The notes beneath the pieces were generated by a model. It saw nothing but the letters and a program-made list of their open reading frames with translations. It made no database searches and was not told the origin of the DNA. From Alteromonas sp. ALT199 (GTDB lineage: Bacteria > Pseudomonadota > Gammaproteobacteria > Enterobacterales > Alteromonadaceae), in the NCBI RefSeq assembly GCF_018619335.1, contig NZ_JAHHDX010000135.1, positions 1 to 40,401 of the forward strand: a DNA stretch of 40,401 nt, given 5' to 3'. Below, one piece after another: positions 1 to 10,363 of the stretch. The position numbers were made by a program, and so were the translations under genes. Within the stretch, counting starts at the first letter, position 1. The number at the start of each line of letters is the position of its first letter.

Positions 1-160
1 AGTTCACGCCTTTTTTACTTAATTTATATACAATTCAAGCTTGTTATACCTTATTCACATAGTCATTAGCACTTTCAGTAATAAAAAAGTTTCATTTATT
101 CTTTTCTCTTCTTGAAGAAAGCCGTTAGCCTTAGCGCCATTGATAAAAGGCTAAAAGACT

Positions 161-1984
161 ATGTCACAAGATTCTAATTCGAACTCAGCGCCAGGCGCGG
201 TATTAAACGAACAGCAATGGAATGCAATTACGCAAGCCATTGCAGGCTTAAATCGTGATCAACTTACTTGGGTAAGTGGCTATGCAGCGGGCATGGCAGC
301 TGCGCAAGGCGGTTCGGTTGCCCCTGCGTTACAAAGCGCGCCTGCAGTAGCGGGTGATGCGCCAACGCTAACCATTTTGTACGGCTCACAAACGGGTAAT
401 GCAAAAGGTGTGGCTGCGCAGTGTCAAGCTAAAGCAGAAGAAGCCGGCTTTAACAGTAAGCTTGTTAGCATGGCTGATTACAAGCCTCGTAACTTGAAGG
501 CGGAAACCCACGTTGCGGTATTTGTAAGTACACACGGCGAAGGTGATGCGCCAGACGACGCCATTGAACTGCACGAATTCTTAGCCGGTAAAAAAGCACC
601 TAAGCTTGCTAATACCAAATACGCTGTTGTGGGATTAGGTGATAGCAGTTACGAGTTTTTCTGCCAAACAGGTAAAGACTTTGATGAGCGCTTAGGCAAG
701 CTAGGCGGTAAAGCTATCATTGAGCGTTTGGATTGTGATGTCGACTATGAAGCTGAAGCCGAGGCGTGGCTGAATAAGCTAATTGATTCGTTAAAGGATG
801 ATTTCAGTGCAGCACCACAAACCGCAGTAGCGGCGCAAACGGGTTCAGCAGTGCAAGGTGTGGCAGCACAGACCTACACCAAAAAGGCACCGTTTAAAGC
901 AACGTTAATTGACGCGCAGAAGATTACAGGTCGTGATTCAGTTAAAGATATCCGTCACATTGAAATTAGCCTTGAAGATAGCGGAATTACCTATAAGCCA
1001 GGTGATGCGCTAGGTGTTTGGTTCAAGAACGCAGCTTCTTTGGTATCAGAACTTATTAGCATTTTGTCGTTAGATGGGAATGCTGAAGTTTCTGTAGGTG
1101 ATGCGTCAATGTCGTTAACTGAAGCATTAACCTCTAAACTTGAATTAACGCTAAGTTACCCTAATTTTATTAAATTATATCAGGCTGCAACGGGCTCTGA
1201 ATCGTTAGCGACGCTGATGGAAGATAAAGCGCAACTGCGGACCTATATGGCTGAGCGCCAAATCATTGATATTGTGCGTGACCATCCAGGTCAAATTTCA
1301 GCACAGCAGCTTGTAGAAGCACTTCGTCCGCTCACGCCTCGCTTGTACTCTATTGCATCAAGCCAAGCAGATGTGGAAGAAGAAGTGCACTTGACGGTAG
1401 CTCACGTTGACTATGAAGCGTTTGGTCACCGTCATCAAGGTGGTGCGTCTGGCTTCTTGTGTGAGTATTTACAAGAAAATGGCGACGTAGAAGTTTTTGT
1501 TGAAAACAACGATAACTTCCGTTTACCAGCGGACCCGAATACGCCCGTTATCATGGTAGGCCCAGGCACCGGTATTGCACCGTTTAGATCCTTTATGCAA
1601 GAGCGTGACGTACAAGGCGCTGAAGGCAAGAATTGGTTGTTCTTCGGTAACCCTAATTTCACGCAAGATTTCTTGTATCAAGTAGAGTGGCAAGGTTACG
1701 TTAAAGAAGGTCTGCTAGATAAAATTACGCTTGCATTCTCTCGTGACCAAGAAGAAAAAGTATATGTTCAGCACCGTTTGTTAGAAAACGGCAAAGAAGT
1801 GTACGAATGGCTAGAGCAGGGTGCGCACTTCTATGTGTGTGGCGATGCGATGCACATGGCGAAAGATGTAGAAAACGCCTTAATTAGTATTGTGCAGGAG
1901 CACGGCGGTAAATCTGAAGCCGATGCAAAAGCTTATATTGTAGAGTTACGAAAAGCGAAACGTTATCAGAAGGATGTCTATTAA
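161..1984 (+). CDS. cysJ: Sulfite reductase [NADPH] flavoprotein alpha subunit
   Basis: The product transfers electrons from NADPH through FAD and FMN to the CysI hemoprotein, for six-electron reduction of sulfite to sulfide in cytosolic sulfate assimilation. At 607 residues it has the usual length. Visible motifs are the FMN-binding flavodoxin loop [11 protein letters not shown] near residue 75, the FAD motif RLYSIASS near 395, the NADPH motif [12 protein letters not shown] near 468, and a C-terminus ending in DVY as in other CysJ proteins. The ATG start has an AAAGG box upstream. The stop overlaps the cysI start by one base (TAATG), so translation is probably coupled. The 160 bases before it are A+T-rich and presumably hold the promoter, but I could not define a CysB site. 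Confidence 0.97.
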   Translation: MSQDSNSNSAPGAVLNEQQWNAITQAIAGLNRDQLTWVSGYAAGMAAAQGGSVAPALQSAPAVAGDAPTLTILYGSQTGNAKGVAAQCQAKAEEAGFNSKLVSMADYKPRNLKAETHVAVFVSTHGEGDAPDDAIELHEFLAGKKAPKLANTKYAVVGLGDSSYEFFCQTGKDFDERLGKLGGKAIIERLDCDVDYEAEAEAWLNKLIDSLKDDFSAAPQTAVAAQTGSAVQGVAAQTYTKKAPFKATLIDAQKITGRDSVKDIRHIEISLEDSGITYKPGDALGVWFKNAASLVSELISILSLDGNAEVSVGDASMSLTEALTSKLELTLSYPNFIKLYQAATGSESLATLMEDKAQLRTYMAERQIIDIVRDHPGQISAQQLVEALRPLTPRLYSIASSQADVEEEVHLTVAHVDYEAFGHRHQGGASGFLCEYLQENGDVEVFVENNDNFRLPADPNTPVIMVGPGTGIAPFRSFMQERDVQGAEGKNWLFFGNPNFTQDFLYQVEWQGYVKEGLLDKITLAFSRDQEEKVYVQHRLLENGKEVYEWLEQGAHFYVCGDAMHMAKDVENALISIVQEHGGKSEADAKAYIVELRKAKRYQKDVY

Positions 1985-3705
1985 TGAGTAACGAAAAATC
2001 ACCATTTATCGTTGAGGGCAAACTGGCTGACAACGAGCGCTTAAAGCGTGAAAGTAATAATTTGCGCGGTACCATCACTACCGATCTTAAAGACGATCTC
2101 ACTGGTGGTTTCACGGCTGATAACTTCCAGCTTATTCGCTTTCACGGAATGTACCAACAAGACGACCGTGATATTCGCGCTGAACGTGCAAAGCAAAAAC
2201 TTGAGCCGCTTCACAATGTGATGCTTCGCGCTCGTTTACCGGGCGGCGTTATCACACCTGATCAATGGCTAGCTATCGATAAGTTTGCAGCCGACCACAC
2301 TATGTACGGCAGCATTCGCTTAACCACTCGTCAAACTTTTCAGTTTCACGGTGTGTTAAAGCCTAAAATTAAGTCTATGCACCAAATGTTGAACAAAGCT
2401 GGCATCGACTCTATTGCAACGGCAGGTGATGTAAACCGAAACGTACTTTGTACCTCTAACCCGGTTGAATCTGCGCTTCATCTTCAGGCATTTGAATGGG
2501 CTAAAAAGATAAGTGAACACTTACTACCTAAAACCCGCGCGTATGCTGAAATTTGGTTAGACGGTGAAAAGGTCGAAACAACTGAAAAGCCAGTTGAGCC
2601 TATTTTAGGCGATAACTACTTACCACGTAAGTTTAAAACTACTGTGGTTATTCCTCCGCAAAACGATGTTGATGTTCATGCGAACGACCTTAACTTTATT
2701 GCGATTGCGGAAAATGGTCAGCTAGTTGGCTTTAATGTACTTGTTGGTGGTGGTCTTGCGATGACTCACGGTGACAAGAGCACGTACCCGCGTAAAGCAT
2801 CTGACTTTGGTTTTATACCGCTGGCAAACACGCTAGACGTTGCCGCTGCGGTTGTTACTACGCAGCGTGATTGGGGTAACCGTGTTAATCGTAAGAATGC
2901 GAAAACTAAATACACCCTAGAGCGTGTTGGCGTAGACAACTTTAAAGCTGAAGTTGAAAAGCGTGCGGGCGTAACGTTTGAAGAAAGTCGTCCTTTCGAA
3001 TTTACCGACCGTGGTGACCGCTTTGGCTGGGTTGAAGGCATTGACGGCAAATATCATCTTACCGTGTTCATCGAAAATGGTCGTATTTTAGATTACCCAG
3101 GTAAAACGCTAAAAACAGGTTGTGCAGAAATTGCCAAAATACACAAAGGTGATTTCCGTTTAACCGCAAACCAGAATTTGATTATTGCCGGTGTTCCACC
3201 ACAAGACAAAGACAAGATAGAAGCTTTAGCTCGTGAGCATGGTCTCATAGCGCCATCTATCTCTAATCAGCGTTTAGACTCAATGGCCTGTGTTGCATTG
3301 CCAACCTGTCCGCTAGCGATGGCAGAAGCAGAGCGTTACTTGCCAGATGCTGTTACCGAGTTAGAAGGCTTGCTTGCCAAACACGATCTGGAAGAAGACA
3401 GTGTAATTTTCCGCGTAACTGGCTGTCCGAATGGCTGTGGTCGTGCGATGTTGTCTGAAGTTGGCTTGGTAGGCAAAGGTCCTGGCAAGTACAACTTGCA
3501 CCTTGGTGGTAACCGAGAAGGTACACGTATCCCACGTATGTATCGTGAAAACATTAGCGAACAAGAAATCATGGCAGAGTTAGATACGCTGTTTGGTCAA
3601 TGGGCTAAAGAGCGTGAAGCTGGTGAAGCCTTTGGTGATTATGTCGTTCGCGCTGGTGTTGTAAAACCAGTAGTAGACTCCGCACGGGATTTCTATGACG
3701 AATAA
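1984..3705 (+). CDS. cysI: Sulfite reductase [NADPH] hemoprotein beta subunit
   Basis: This is the catalytic siroheme and 4Fe-4S subunit that reduces sulfite to sulfide using electrons from CysJ. It has 573 residues, normal for the family. The four cluster and siroheme cysteines are visible as C-x5-C in ACVALPTC and C-x3-C in TGCPNGC. Upstream is the conserved arginine-rich region with [12 protein letters not shown] that binds sulfite and siroheme. It starts on the last base of the cysJ stop and ends 11 bases inside cysH, so the three genes form a tight operon. Nothing is missing. Confidence 0.97.
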   Translation: MSNEKSPFIVEGKLADNERLKRESNNLRGTITTDLKDDLTGGFTADNFQLIRFHGMYQQDDRDIRAERAKQKLEPLHNVMLRARLPGGVITPDQWLAIDKFAADHTMYGSIRLTTRQTFQFHGVLKPKIKSMHQMLNKAGIDSIATAGDVNRNVLCTSNPVESALHLQAFEWAKKISEHLLPKTRAYAEIWLDGEKVETTEKPVEPILGDNYLPRKFKTTVVIPPQNDVDVHANDLNFIAIAENGQLVGFNVLVGGGLAMTHGDKSTYPRKASDFGFIPLANTLDVAAAVVTTQRDWGNRVNRKNAKTKYTLERVGVDNFKAEVEKRAGVTFEESRPFEFTDRGDRFGWVEGIDGKYHLTVFIENGRILDYPGKTLKTGCAEIAKIHKGDFRLTANQNLIIAGVPPQDKDKIEALAREHGLIAPSISNQRLDSMACVALPTCPLAMAEAERYLPDAVTELEGLLAKHDLEEDSVIFRVTGCPNGCGRAMLSEVGLVGKGPGKYNLHLGGNREGTRIPRMYRENISEQEIMAELDTLFGQWAKEREAGEAFGDYVVRAGVVKPVVDSARDFYDE

Positions 3706-4441
3706 CACAGCAGAAAAGCAGCAGCCACTTACGCTTGATATTAGCAAGGAAGCCCTTGCTGATATCAACGACATGCTGGAAAAAATGACAGCGCAAGAGC
3801 GAGTTGCTTGGGCGCTGGATAACTTGCCTGATACTCATATTGTGTCTTCGAGTTTCGGAGCGCAGTCGGCAGTTATGCTGCACATGCTTACCCAAGCACA
3901 GCCGGATATACCCGTTGTGCTTACCGATACCGGTTATCTGTTTCCTGAAACGTATAAATTTATAGATGAGCTAGTTGAGAAGCTTGATTTAAACTTGCAC
4001 GTTTACAGCGCCAAAGTGTCCTCTGCGTGGCAAGAAGCACGATTTGGTCGACTTTGGGAACAAGGCATTGAGGGTATTGAAACATACAACAAGATGAACA
4101 AAGTCGAGCCAATGCAGCGTGCACTAGGTGAACTGAAAGCCGGCACCTGGTTTGCCGGCTTGCGCAGAAGCCAATCTGATACTCGGGGCAAACTACCTGT
4201 GTTACAAAAAGTAGGGCAGCAGTTTAAGCTATACCCAATTATTGATTGGAGCAACAAAGACCTTCACTACTACCTTAAAGACAATGACTTGTCTTATCAC
4301 CCGCTTTGGGAACAAGGTTACGTCTCAATTGGCGATTGGCATACAACGCAGTCGCTACAAGAGGGTATGAGTGAACAAGATACCCGCTTCTTTGGGTTAA
4401 AGCGTGAATGCGGATTGCACGAGTTTGGTGACGGTATTTAA
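3695..4441 (+). CDS. cysH: Phosphoadenylyl-sulfate (PAPS) reductase
   Basis: The enzyme reduces PAPS to sulfite and adenosine 3',5'-bisphosphate using thioredoxin, supplying substrate to CysJI. It has 248 residues, close to E. coli CysH. It shows the PP-loop-like SSSFGAQ at about residues 51-57, the GYLFPETY region, and the C-terminal ECGLH with catalytic Cys239. Only this single catalytic cysteine is seen, without the extra Cys pairs of Fe-S APS reductases, so PAPS is the likely substrate. It overlaps cysI by 11 bases. Its end overlaps the converging gene on the other strand by 4 bases. Confidence 0.96.
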   Translation: MTNNTAEKQQPLTLDISKEALADINDMLEKMTAQERVAWALDNLPDTHIVSSSFGAQSAVMLHMLTQAQPDIPVVLTDTGYLFPETYKFIDELVEKLDLNLHVYSAKVSSAWQEARFGRLWEQGIEGIETYNKMNKVEPMQRALGELKAGTWFAGLRRSQSDTRGKLPVLQKVGQQFKLYPIIDWSNKDLHYYLKDNDLSYHPLWEQGYVSIGDWHTTQSLQEGMSEQDTRFFGLKRECGLHEFGDGI

Positions 4442-5343
4442 CTTATGTTGAATACCTCGCCTAATACTTTTTTCAATTCTTGCAGATACGTATCGTTAGA
4501 AGATTTAGTCACCAGCTTGTAAAGCTCACTTCCCACTGAAGTAAATTTGTAATACACCAAAGCAACCCCTGACGTTTTACACGTTAGTGTTATGTTTTCA
4601 TTAACACATCGCCACGTGACTTGTTGTCCCTCTGTGTATTCGGCGCTCTCAATTTCGCTGGCATAGATTAATTTCATTTCCTGCAGCGATAATAGGTCGG
4701 GATAACTAAGTCCGACAGATGCCAGATTTAACTGTTCTGGAATGGGTTTTCGAAGAAACGAAAGCAAGCCTTTACGTTTATGATATCCCACCAATATGCG
4801 CGGTACGGTATCATTACTTTTCCGACTCGCTACATTAACGGCTTTATTAAATACTTTTGCATCTCTATGCGTCAGCGTTTTGAGCAACTGTAGCGTGCGA
4901 AGTGAAAAACTACCGGGACGGGCGACCTCAACGGCAAAAATCTTGCCCCACAATTCTTGCATTGGTTGGCTGTAAATCTCTTCGGCCATGGTACTAAAAG
5001 CAAAAAACCAATCTGCATCAAGATTATCGCTAGTTTGTTCGTTGATTGACACATTTAGTGCTATATTTAGTACAGATTGAAGATTGCTCGCTTTTTGAGT
5101 TTCTAGAATTTGTTTCCTACGTTCTAGCGCATGTTTTTGCTTTTTAGGATCAGGAGACAACATAGAAGGGCTAATACCCACTCTAGCAAACCATGACAAC
5201 ATGCGTTGGCGGCTTGCAACCGACTTTTCCGAGCTTGCGACTTTCTCAGCAGCGGGTTGGTCATTAGTTGCTTTAGCGCTACTGACTTCCGTATTCTGAG
5301 TTTTTTTAATCTCAGGTGGGAAATGCTGAGGTGAAATCTTCAT
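4438..5343 (-). CDS. DUF2806/TIGR03899-like protein of unknown function
   Basis: This is a 301-residue soluble protein. The first 50 or so residues are polar, Ser/Ala/Lys-rich and probably disordered. The middle contains the segment [20 protein letters not shown] (about 130-150), which I recognise as typical of the DUF2806/TIGR03899 group of gammaproteobacterial proteins. No signal peptide or membrane segment is seen, and the function is unknown. It converges on cysH with a 4-base overlap and is divergent from the REC-GGDEF-EAL gene across 142 bases. I am fairly sure of the family, but no role can be given. Confidence 0.75.
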   Translation of the reverse strand: MKISPQHFPPEIKKTQNTEVSSAKATNDQPAAEKVASSEKSVASRQRMLSWFARVGISPSMLSPDPKKQKHALERRKQILETQKASNLQSVLNIALNVSINEQTSDNLDADWFFAFSTMAEEIYSQPMQELWGKIFAVEVARPGSFSLRTLQLLKTLTHRDAKVFNKAVNVASRKSNDTVPRILVGYHKRKGLLSFLRKPIPEQLNLASVGLSYPDLLSLQEMKLIYASEIESAEYTEGQQVTWRCVNENITLTCKTSGVALVYYKFTSVGSELYKLVTKSSNDTYLQELKKVLGEVFNIS

Positions 5344-5485
5344 ATCTACTTAAGTAAATGAATGTAAACTAGCGTGTACCATGAGAGCACTATTGCATTG
5401 CGTAACGCATTTATCAATGTAATCGTCTCCTTAATACATTAAGTAGTGCATTCTTGTTTTGTATGTATCTGGGAAATGAGCGGTA

Positions 5486-7711
5486 ATGTCGGCAATGGAT
5501 TACGATAACGACGAGTTAATTTTTTTAGATGATGATGATTCAGTTGCAGAGCCGGTATTATTAGGCAAAGACTGGAACATTCTTATCGTCGATGATGATG
5601 AAGAGATTCACACAGTAACGCGTCTCGCGCTGTCTGATCTTGTCGTTAACGATCGCAAGTTAAACTTCATTCACGCCTATTCTGCTAAACAAGCCAAAGA
5701 AAAGCTTCACGAACATGGTAACAGCATCGCCATTATTCTTCTTGATGTTGTCATGGAAACTGATGATGCGGGCTTTGACGTAGTAAAATACATTCGTGAA
5801 GACATGAAGCTGTACGAGCCTCGAATAATATTGCGCACAGGGCAACCAGGCTATGCTCCTGAAGAGCAGGTTATTAAAATTTATGATATTAATGACTACA
5901 AAACAAAGACGGAGCTTACGCGCGCAAAACTGCTGACGACCATTATTTCCTCTCTTCGCTCTTATCAGCAAATCATAACCATCAGCCAAAGCCGCGCAGG
6001 TTTAGAAAAAATAATTACGTCATCGGCTAATTTATTTGAAGAGCACTCGGTAAAAGAATTCTGTGAAGGCGTTGTTACCCAAATTAGCTCTCTTATAGGC
6101 CTCGATTCTGAGGGGCTTTTGTGCGCACGAGCAGGGTCGCTTTTAGACCAAGACGACGAACAAGTATATGTTCTTGGTGCTGCGGGCGAATACGCAAAAT
6201 TTATCAACCACCCGGTTGATGACCTTAACAACAGCGAAATTGAAGAAAACGTAAGTCGCTGTCTGCGTCTTAAAAAACATCTATTTGAGCCTTCATGTTC
6301 CATACTTTATATTAGCCGAGCTGGATTTGAGGCTGCTGTTTATATACGCCAGACTCACGAAATAAACGAGCTCGATAAAAATCTCCTAGAAGTATTTTTA
6401 TCGAGTATTTCTGTAGGCTATGAAAACGTTAATTTGTTCCACGAATTAAGAAATGCTGCTTTTAGAGATTGGTTGACTCGATTGCCAAACCGCAATGAGT
6501 TTATCAACATGCTAGATAAACCTCATATATTCGCAGGCAAAAACTACACTGTCGCTCTCATAGATGTTAATCATTTTTCTGATGTTAATGACGGCTTAGG
6601 GCAAGAGGTTGGCAATGATCTGCTGCGTGCGGTAAGTGATCGCTTTCATTCATCTTTCGATGACAAGGTTAAAAAGGGTCGTATAGGTGCTGACGTATTT
6701 GGTTTAATTGGACCTGATGAGCTTGTTTGCCCAGAGTCTATCAACGATGTTTTCCAGTCTTCTTTCCAGGTAGGCGATCATACACTACCCGTCAACGTTA
6801 CCCTTGGACTCTGCAAGTTAGACAATAAGCGCCACATTGGCATTGAGATTCTAAAGCGTACTAATATTGCGCTAAATCGCGCCAAGAAAAACCTGACTGA
6901 TAACTTTGAATATTATGCCAAAGATATTGAGGATCAAACGACTTGGCGTTTAGATATGATTCGCCAGCTAAGAAGCGACTTTGCGGCTAGAAAACTAGAA
7001 CTATGGTTTCAGCCGCAAATAGACTTGCTCAATGAAAAAGTGGTAGGTATGGAAGGCTTACTTCGCTGGCCCGATGGTGAGGGTGGCTATATATCGCCAG
7101 CTGTTTTTGTGCCGCTTGCTGAATACTCTGGGCTCATTGTTGATATTGGTGAATGGGTACTCGAAGAGTCATGTCGCCGGCTGCTAGAGCTTAGAGAAAA
7201 GGGATATGGACACCTTAGAGTTGCTGTGAACATATCTATTCCACAGTTTCGCGATAGGTTATTTGTGGACAAAGTCAAACAAGCACTCTCAAAGTCGAAC
7301 TGTGACCCCAGTCTATTAGAGCTTGAAATAACTGAAAGTGTGGTCATGGATGAGCCGCAAATTGTGATAGATGCGTTGCGCTCGTTAAAAGAATTCGGCG
7401 TTCAAATTGCAATTGATGACTTCGGAACAGGCTTTTCTTCAATGAGTTATTTGCAGCAGTTGCCTCTAGACCGTTTAAAAGTCGATCGGTCTTTCGTTAA
7501 AGACATCAAGCCGGGTGCCAGTGCCGTGCTTGCCGAAACCATCGTGACATTAGGGAATAAGTTAGGATTACTCACTATTGCGGAAGGCGTGGAAAAAAGA
7601 GAACAAGCAAGCTACATGATTAAACTAGGGTGTGATGAGGCTCAAGGTTTTCTATACGCTAAGCCCATGCCGTTCGATTCGCTTCTAGCGTTTCTTGAAG
7701 CGCATGATTAA
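5486..7711 (+). CDS. Response regulator with DUF3369, degenerate GGDEF and EAL domains
   Basis: This is a 741-residue cytosolic signalling protein. An N-terminal receiver domain (about 30-160) has the acidic pocket DDDEE and phosphoacceptor region IILLDVVME. It is followed by a DUF3369 sensor region (about 175-325), a GGDEF domain (about 330-480) and an EAL domain (about 490-735). The GGDEF signature reads GADVF, so cyclase activity is unlikely. The EAL side keeps EGLLRW, the DDFGTGFSS loop and KVDRSFV, which fits an active c-di-GMP phosphodiesterase controlled by phosphorylation. No histidine kinase is adjacent. A second ATG three codons in is an equally possible start. Its end overlaps the converging glycosylase-like gene by 4 bases. 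Confidence 0.93.
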   Translation: MSAMDYDNDELIFLDDDDSVAEPVLLGKDWNILIVDDDEEIHTVTRLALSDLVVNDRKLNFIHAYSAKQAKEKLHEHGNSIAIILLDVVMETDDAGFDVVKYIREDMKLYEPRIILRTGQPGYAPEEQVIKIYDINDYKTKTELTRAKLLTTIISSLRSYQQIITISQSRAGLEKIITSSANLFEEHSVKEFCEGVVTQISSLIGLDSEGLLCARAGSLLDQDDEQVYVLGAAGEYAKFINHPVDDLNNSEIEENVSRCLRLKKHLFEPSCSILYISRAGFEAAVYIRQTHEINELDKNLLEVFLSSISVGYENVNLFHELRNAAFRDWLTRLPNRNEFINMLDKPHIFAGKNYTVALIDVNHFSDVNDGLGQEVGNDLLRAVSDRFHSSFDDKVKKGRIGADVFGLIGPDELVCPESINDVFQSSFQVGDHTLPVNVTLGLCKLDNKRHIGIEILKRTNIALNRAKKNLTDNFEYYAKDIEDQTTWRLDMIRQLRSDFAARKLELWFQPQIDLLNEKVVGMEGLLRWPDGEGGYISPAVFVPLAEYSGLIVDIGEWVLEESCRRLLELREKGYGHLRVAVNISIPQFRDRLFVDKVKQALSKSNCDPSLLELEITESVVMDEPQIVIDALRSLKEFGVQIAIDDFGTGFSSMSYLQQLPLDRLKVDRSFVKDIKPGASAVLAETIVTLGNKLGLLTIAEGVEKREQASYMIKLGCDEAQGFLYAKPMPFDSLLAFLEAHD

Positions 7712-8274
7712 TTTGTTAAGGCTGACGAAATAGCGCGCTGCATTTTGGGAAGTATATCTAGCTTGAACCACGGATTTTTAGCTAGCCATCTGTTGTTTCT
7801 GCCTGACGGATGGGGTAACACAAAGTGTGTGTTTGTTGGGGTGCCTACGGCTTCAGTTAAGGTTTTATACTGCGGTAAATAATATTGCTGCGAGTATCGA
7901 CCCACGTAAAGCGTGATTTTAGGCTTTAAATAGTTAAGAAACTCATCGTGCCATACAGGTGCACATTCTTTTCTAGGTGGCGCATCAGCACCGTTTTTAT
8001 ACCCTGGAAAGCAAAAGCCCATGGGCAACACCGAGATTAAATGTGGGTTGTAAAAGGTTTCTTTAGATACACACAACCATTCTCGCAGGCGGTCCCCGCT
8101 GGGATCATCAAACGCGATGCCTCTTTCATGAGCTTTAAGCCCGGGTGCTTGCCCGATAATAAGTATTTTAGTTGATGGAGCAGTATTGAATATTGGATTA
8201 GGTTTGTGAGGTAGATGAGGGGCACATAGTGAGCAATTCCTCGCTTTCATCACCAACGCATCATGACCTTCCAA
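7708..8274 (-). CDS. Uracil-DNA glycosylase family protein (family 4/5-like)
   Basis: The protein has about 188 residues. The N-terminal pattern C-x2-C followed by HLPHKPNPIF resembles the start of family 4/5 uracil-DNA glycosylases. The motif IGQAPG with the downstream ERGIAFDDPSGDRLREWL is the conserved catalytic and uracil-binding region of COG1573. The C-terminal LPHPSGRN matches the HPS-type DNA-contact motif. The C-x2-C could supply two Fe-S ligands, but a complete set of four is not evident, so it may be a cluster-less relative. The start is uncertain. I chose a TTG preceded by GGAGAAAG, and another TTG lies four codons upstream at 8286. It converges on the EAL gene. Confidence 0.85.
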   Translation of the reverse strand: MEGHDALVMKARNCSLCAPHLPHKPNPIFNTAPSTKILIIGQAPGLKAHERGIAFDDPSGDRLREWLCVSKETFYNPHLISVLPMGFCFPGYKNGADAPPRKECAPVWHDEFLNYLKPKITLYVGRYSQQYYLPQYKTLTEAVGTPTNTHFVLPHPSGRNNRWLAKNPWFKLDILPKMQRAISSALTN

Positions 8275-8400
8275 AACTTTCTCCAATTATTTCTCTTTGT
8301 AATACTTTTGTCACAATTGTATGATCTCAATTTGACTATCTAATGTATATACAGTATGTTTAATAGTGACAGTAGTAGACTGTAGCACAGGAGAAGAAAC

Positions 8401-8706
8401 ATGCGTAAAGTAGTACTAACATTAGCTCTATCAGCAGCCTTTGGTATTGCGCATGCGGAATCTGGTGAGAACCAGCTTTTCGATTGCATGGATGCGAAAA
8501 CATTCGAAATGAATAACCAATGTATGTCGGATCAAATCGGCAATAACATTCGTTTCCGTGATGCACAAGCAAAGCTGATCGACATTGCAAGCGAAAGTCA
8601 GGGTGACTACGCCATAGCAACAATGACATTCGATCAAGAAAATATGCACATCGACATCGTAGCACATAAAGATTCGCTTAACGCGCTTGCTGCGAACCGT
8701 AACTAA
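8401..8706 (+). CDS. Small secreted protein, possibly DUF3718-like
   Basis: This is a 101-residue protein with a clear Sec signal peptide: basic MRK, a hydrophobic stretch, then a cleavage site at about HA|ES (residues 19-20). The mature part of about 80 residues has two cysteines in DCMD and QCMSD that could form a disulfide. It is probably periplasmic. It resembles small DUF3718 proteins of Alteromonadales, but I am not certain of the family. An AGGAGAAG ribosome-binding site precedes the ATG, and a strong terminator follows, so it is a single-gene unit. Confidence 0.75.
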   Translation: MRKVVLTLALSAAFGIAHAESGENQLFDCMDAKTFEMNNQCMSDQIGNNIRFRDAQAKLIDIASESQGDYAIATMTFDQENMHIDIVAHKDSLNALAANRN

Positions 8707-8725
8707 TTTTTAGTTAACGCATATA

Positions 8726-8753
8726 AGCCGGCGACAATTTCGCCGGCTTTTTT
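8726..8753 (+). terminator. Intrinsic terminator after the small secreted protein gene
   Basis: A perfect 9-bp stem AGCCGGCGA / TCGCCGGCT (8726-8734 and 8740-8748) with loop CAATT runs into six T residues. It lies 20 bases after the stop codon of the small secreted protein. On the other strand it lies just past the sthA stop, but there it has no following U-run. Confidence 0.92.
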
Positions 8754-8760
8754 GTATCTG

Positions 8761-10182
8761 TTAAAAAATCCTATTAAGTCCGTTGATGGCAGCTACACGG
8801 TAAGCTTCCGCCATAGTCGGATAGTTAAACGTGGTATTAACGAAATAGTCTATGGTGTTGCCTTCGCCTTTTTGCTGCATGATGGCCTGACCGATATGAA
8901 CAATCTCAGAGGCACGTTCACCAAAGCAGTGAATACCCAATATTTCTTTCGTTTCCCGGTGAAAGAGAATTTTAAGACTACCTGTTTGCGTTGATGCAAT
9001 TTGCGCTCTGGCCAAATGTTTGAACTGGGCTCTTCCCACCTCATACGGTATTTTGGCTGCGGTAAGTTCTTGTTCTGTTTTACCTACCGAACTAATTTCT
9101 GGAATGGTATAGATACCCGACGGAATATCTTCTACTAACGCTGAATGTGTATTTATGCCAAGCATGGCTTCAGCGGCAAATCGTCCTTGGTTGTATGCTG
9201 CCGATGCTAAACTTGGGTAACCAATCACATCGCCAACAGCGAATACATTATCTACGTCAGTTTGATAATTCTGATTAACTTTAAGTTGTCCTCTGCCATC
9301 AGCTTTCAAACCAATATTCTCAAGTTTAAGGGTATCTGTGTTGCCCGTACGCCCATTGGCAAACAGTAAGCAATCAGCCCGCATGCGCTTGCCTGACTCT
9401 AAGTTTAAAATCACTGAATCTTCGGTAGCTTCTACAGAAGAGTAGGTTTCGTTGTGACGAATAAGTACGCCGTTATTCCACAAGTGGTAACTTAGCGCAT
9501 CAGAGATCTCGTCATCTAAGAATGACAGTAAGCGGTCTCGCATATTAACCAGATCGACTTTCACCCCTAGGCCTCTAAAAATACTGGCATATTCAGACCC
9601 AATTACACCTGCACCATAAATTATGATGGACTTCGGATCGTGGTCTAAAGATAAGATGGTGTCAGAGTTATAAATACGAGGGTGATTAAAATCGATATCT
9701 TTCGGGCAGTAGGGGCGCGAACCTGTGGCTATTGCTATTTGTGCTGCTGTGACTGTGTCTTTCGAACCATCCTCTCGTGTTATTTCTAGAGTGTGTGCAT
9801 CGACAAAGCTGGCTTCGCCATGAAAGAGGGTAACGCGGTTTCTGTCGTAAAAAGAAGAGCGCAGGCGAGTTTGGCTTTTTACAACACCGCTAGCATGACT
9901 CATGATGTCAGAGAACGTAAGGCTCTTGCTTAAATGGTTGTCGGCAAACAGGGGAGAAGAGTTGTATTCAATAAGACGGCTAACGGAGTGACGAAGTGCT
10001 TTTGAGGGGATGGTTCCCCAGTGGGTACAGCCACCACCTACTGCTTCGTAGCGCTCTACCACAGCAACTTTTTTACCGGCCTTGGCAAGCTGCATTGCAA
10101 CGCCCTCTCCACCAGGGCCAGTGCCTATAACGATTGCGTCGTAGTGATACGACGGAGCTTTAGTTTTTTGCTTCGTTGCCAT
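8761..10182 (-). CDS. sthA: Soluble pyridine nucleotide transhydrogenase (Si-specific)
   Basis: This flavoprotein interconverts NADPH + NAD+ and NADP+ + NADH in the cytosol. It has 473 residues. The N-terminal FAD Rossmann motif GTGPGGEG is near residue 21. It is followed by [17 protein letters not shown], where the usual redox-disulfide position of the lipoamide-dehydrogenase family is a single Cys followed by Thr, the hallmark of SthA rather than glutathione or lipoamide reductases. The NAD(P) motif [11 protein letters not shown] lies near residue 182, and the FAD-contact AVGDVIG near 317. The ATG start has GGGAAAG upstream. It is monocistronic, between two terminators. Confidence 0.96.
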   Translation of the reverse strand: MATKQKTKAPSYHYDAIVIGTGPGGEGVAMQLAKAGKKVAVVERYEAVGGGCTHWGTIPSKALRHSVSRLIEYNSSPLFADNHLSKSLTFSDIMSHASGVVKSQTRLRSSFYDRNRVTLFHGEASFVDAHTLEITREDGSKDTVTAAQIAIATGSRPYCPKDIDFNHPRIYNSDTILSLDHDPKSIIIYGAGVIGSEYASIFRGLGVKVDLVNMRDRLLSFLDDEISDALSYHLWNNGVLIRHNETYSSVEATEDSVILNLESGKRMRADCLLFANGRTGNTDTLKLENIGLKADGRGQLKVNQNYQTDVDNVFAVGDVIGYPSLASAAYNQGRFAAEAMLGINTHSALVEDIPSGIYTIPEISSVGKTEQELTAAKIPYEVGRAQFKHLARAQIASTQTGSLKILFHRETKEILGIHCFGERASEIVHIGQAIMQQKGEGNTIDYFVNTTFNYPTMAEAYRVAAINGLNRIF

Positions 10183-10293
10183 CTTACTTTCCCATATTGT
10201 TATATTTGTATTGCGTGGCTTATGAAAATAGTGAGCCGCAATACAAAATAAGTGATTCTGGTTTTAGTATAACTACCTTATCCAACTATAGAA

Positions 10294-10330
10294 TAAAAAA
10301 AACCACATAAGCAGATACTTATGTGGTTTT
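10294..10330 (-). terminator. Intrinsic terminator of the desaturase gene
   Basis: A 13-bp perfect stem AAAACCACATAAG / CTTATGTGGTTTT (10299-10311 and 10318-10330) has a 6-base loop. Read on the minus strand it follows the desaturase stop (10364) and leads into a run of T residues, complementary to the A-run beginning at 10295. Confidence 0.93.
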
Positions 10331-10363
10331 GTTTTATCGAATTAGCTGAAAGAATAAGTAATG

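Noticed and set aside
1..160. Possible CysB-binding site before cysJ
   Set aside because: CysB sites are too loosely defined to recognise by eye in this A+T-rich stretch.
8752..8994. Plus-strand frame overlapping sthA
   Set aside because: It lies antisense inside a well-supported gene and shows no protein-like features.
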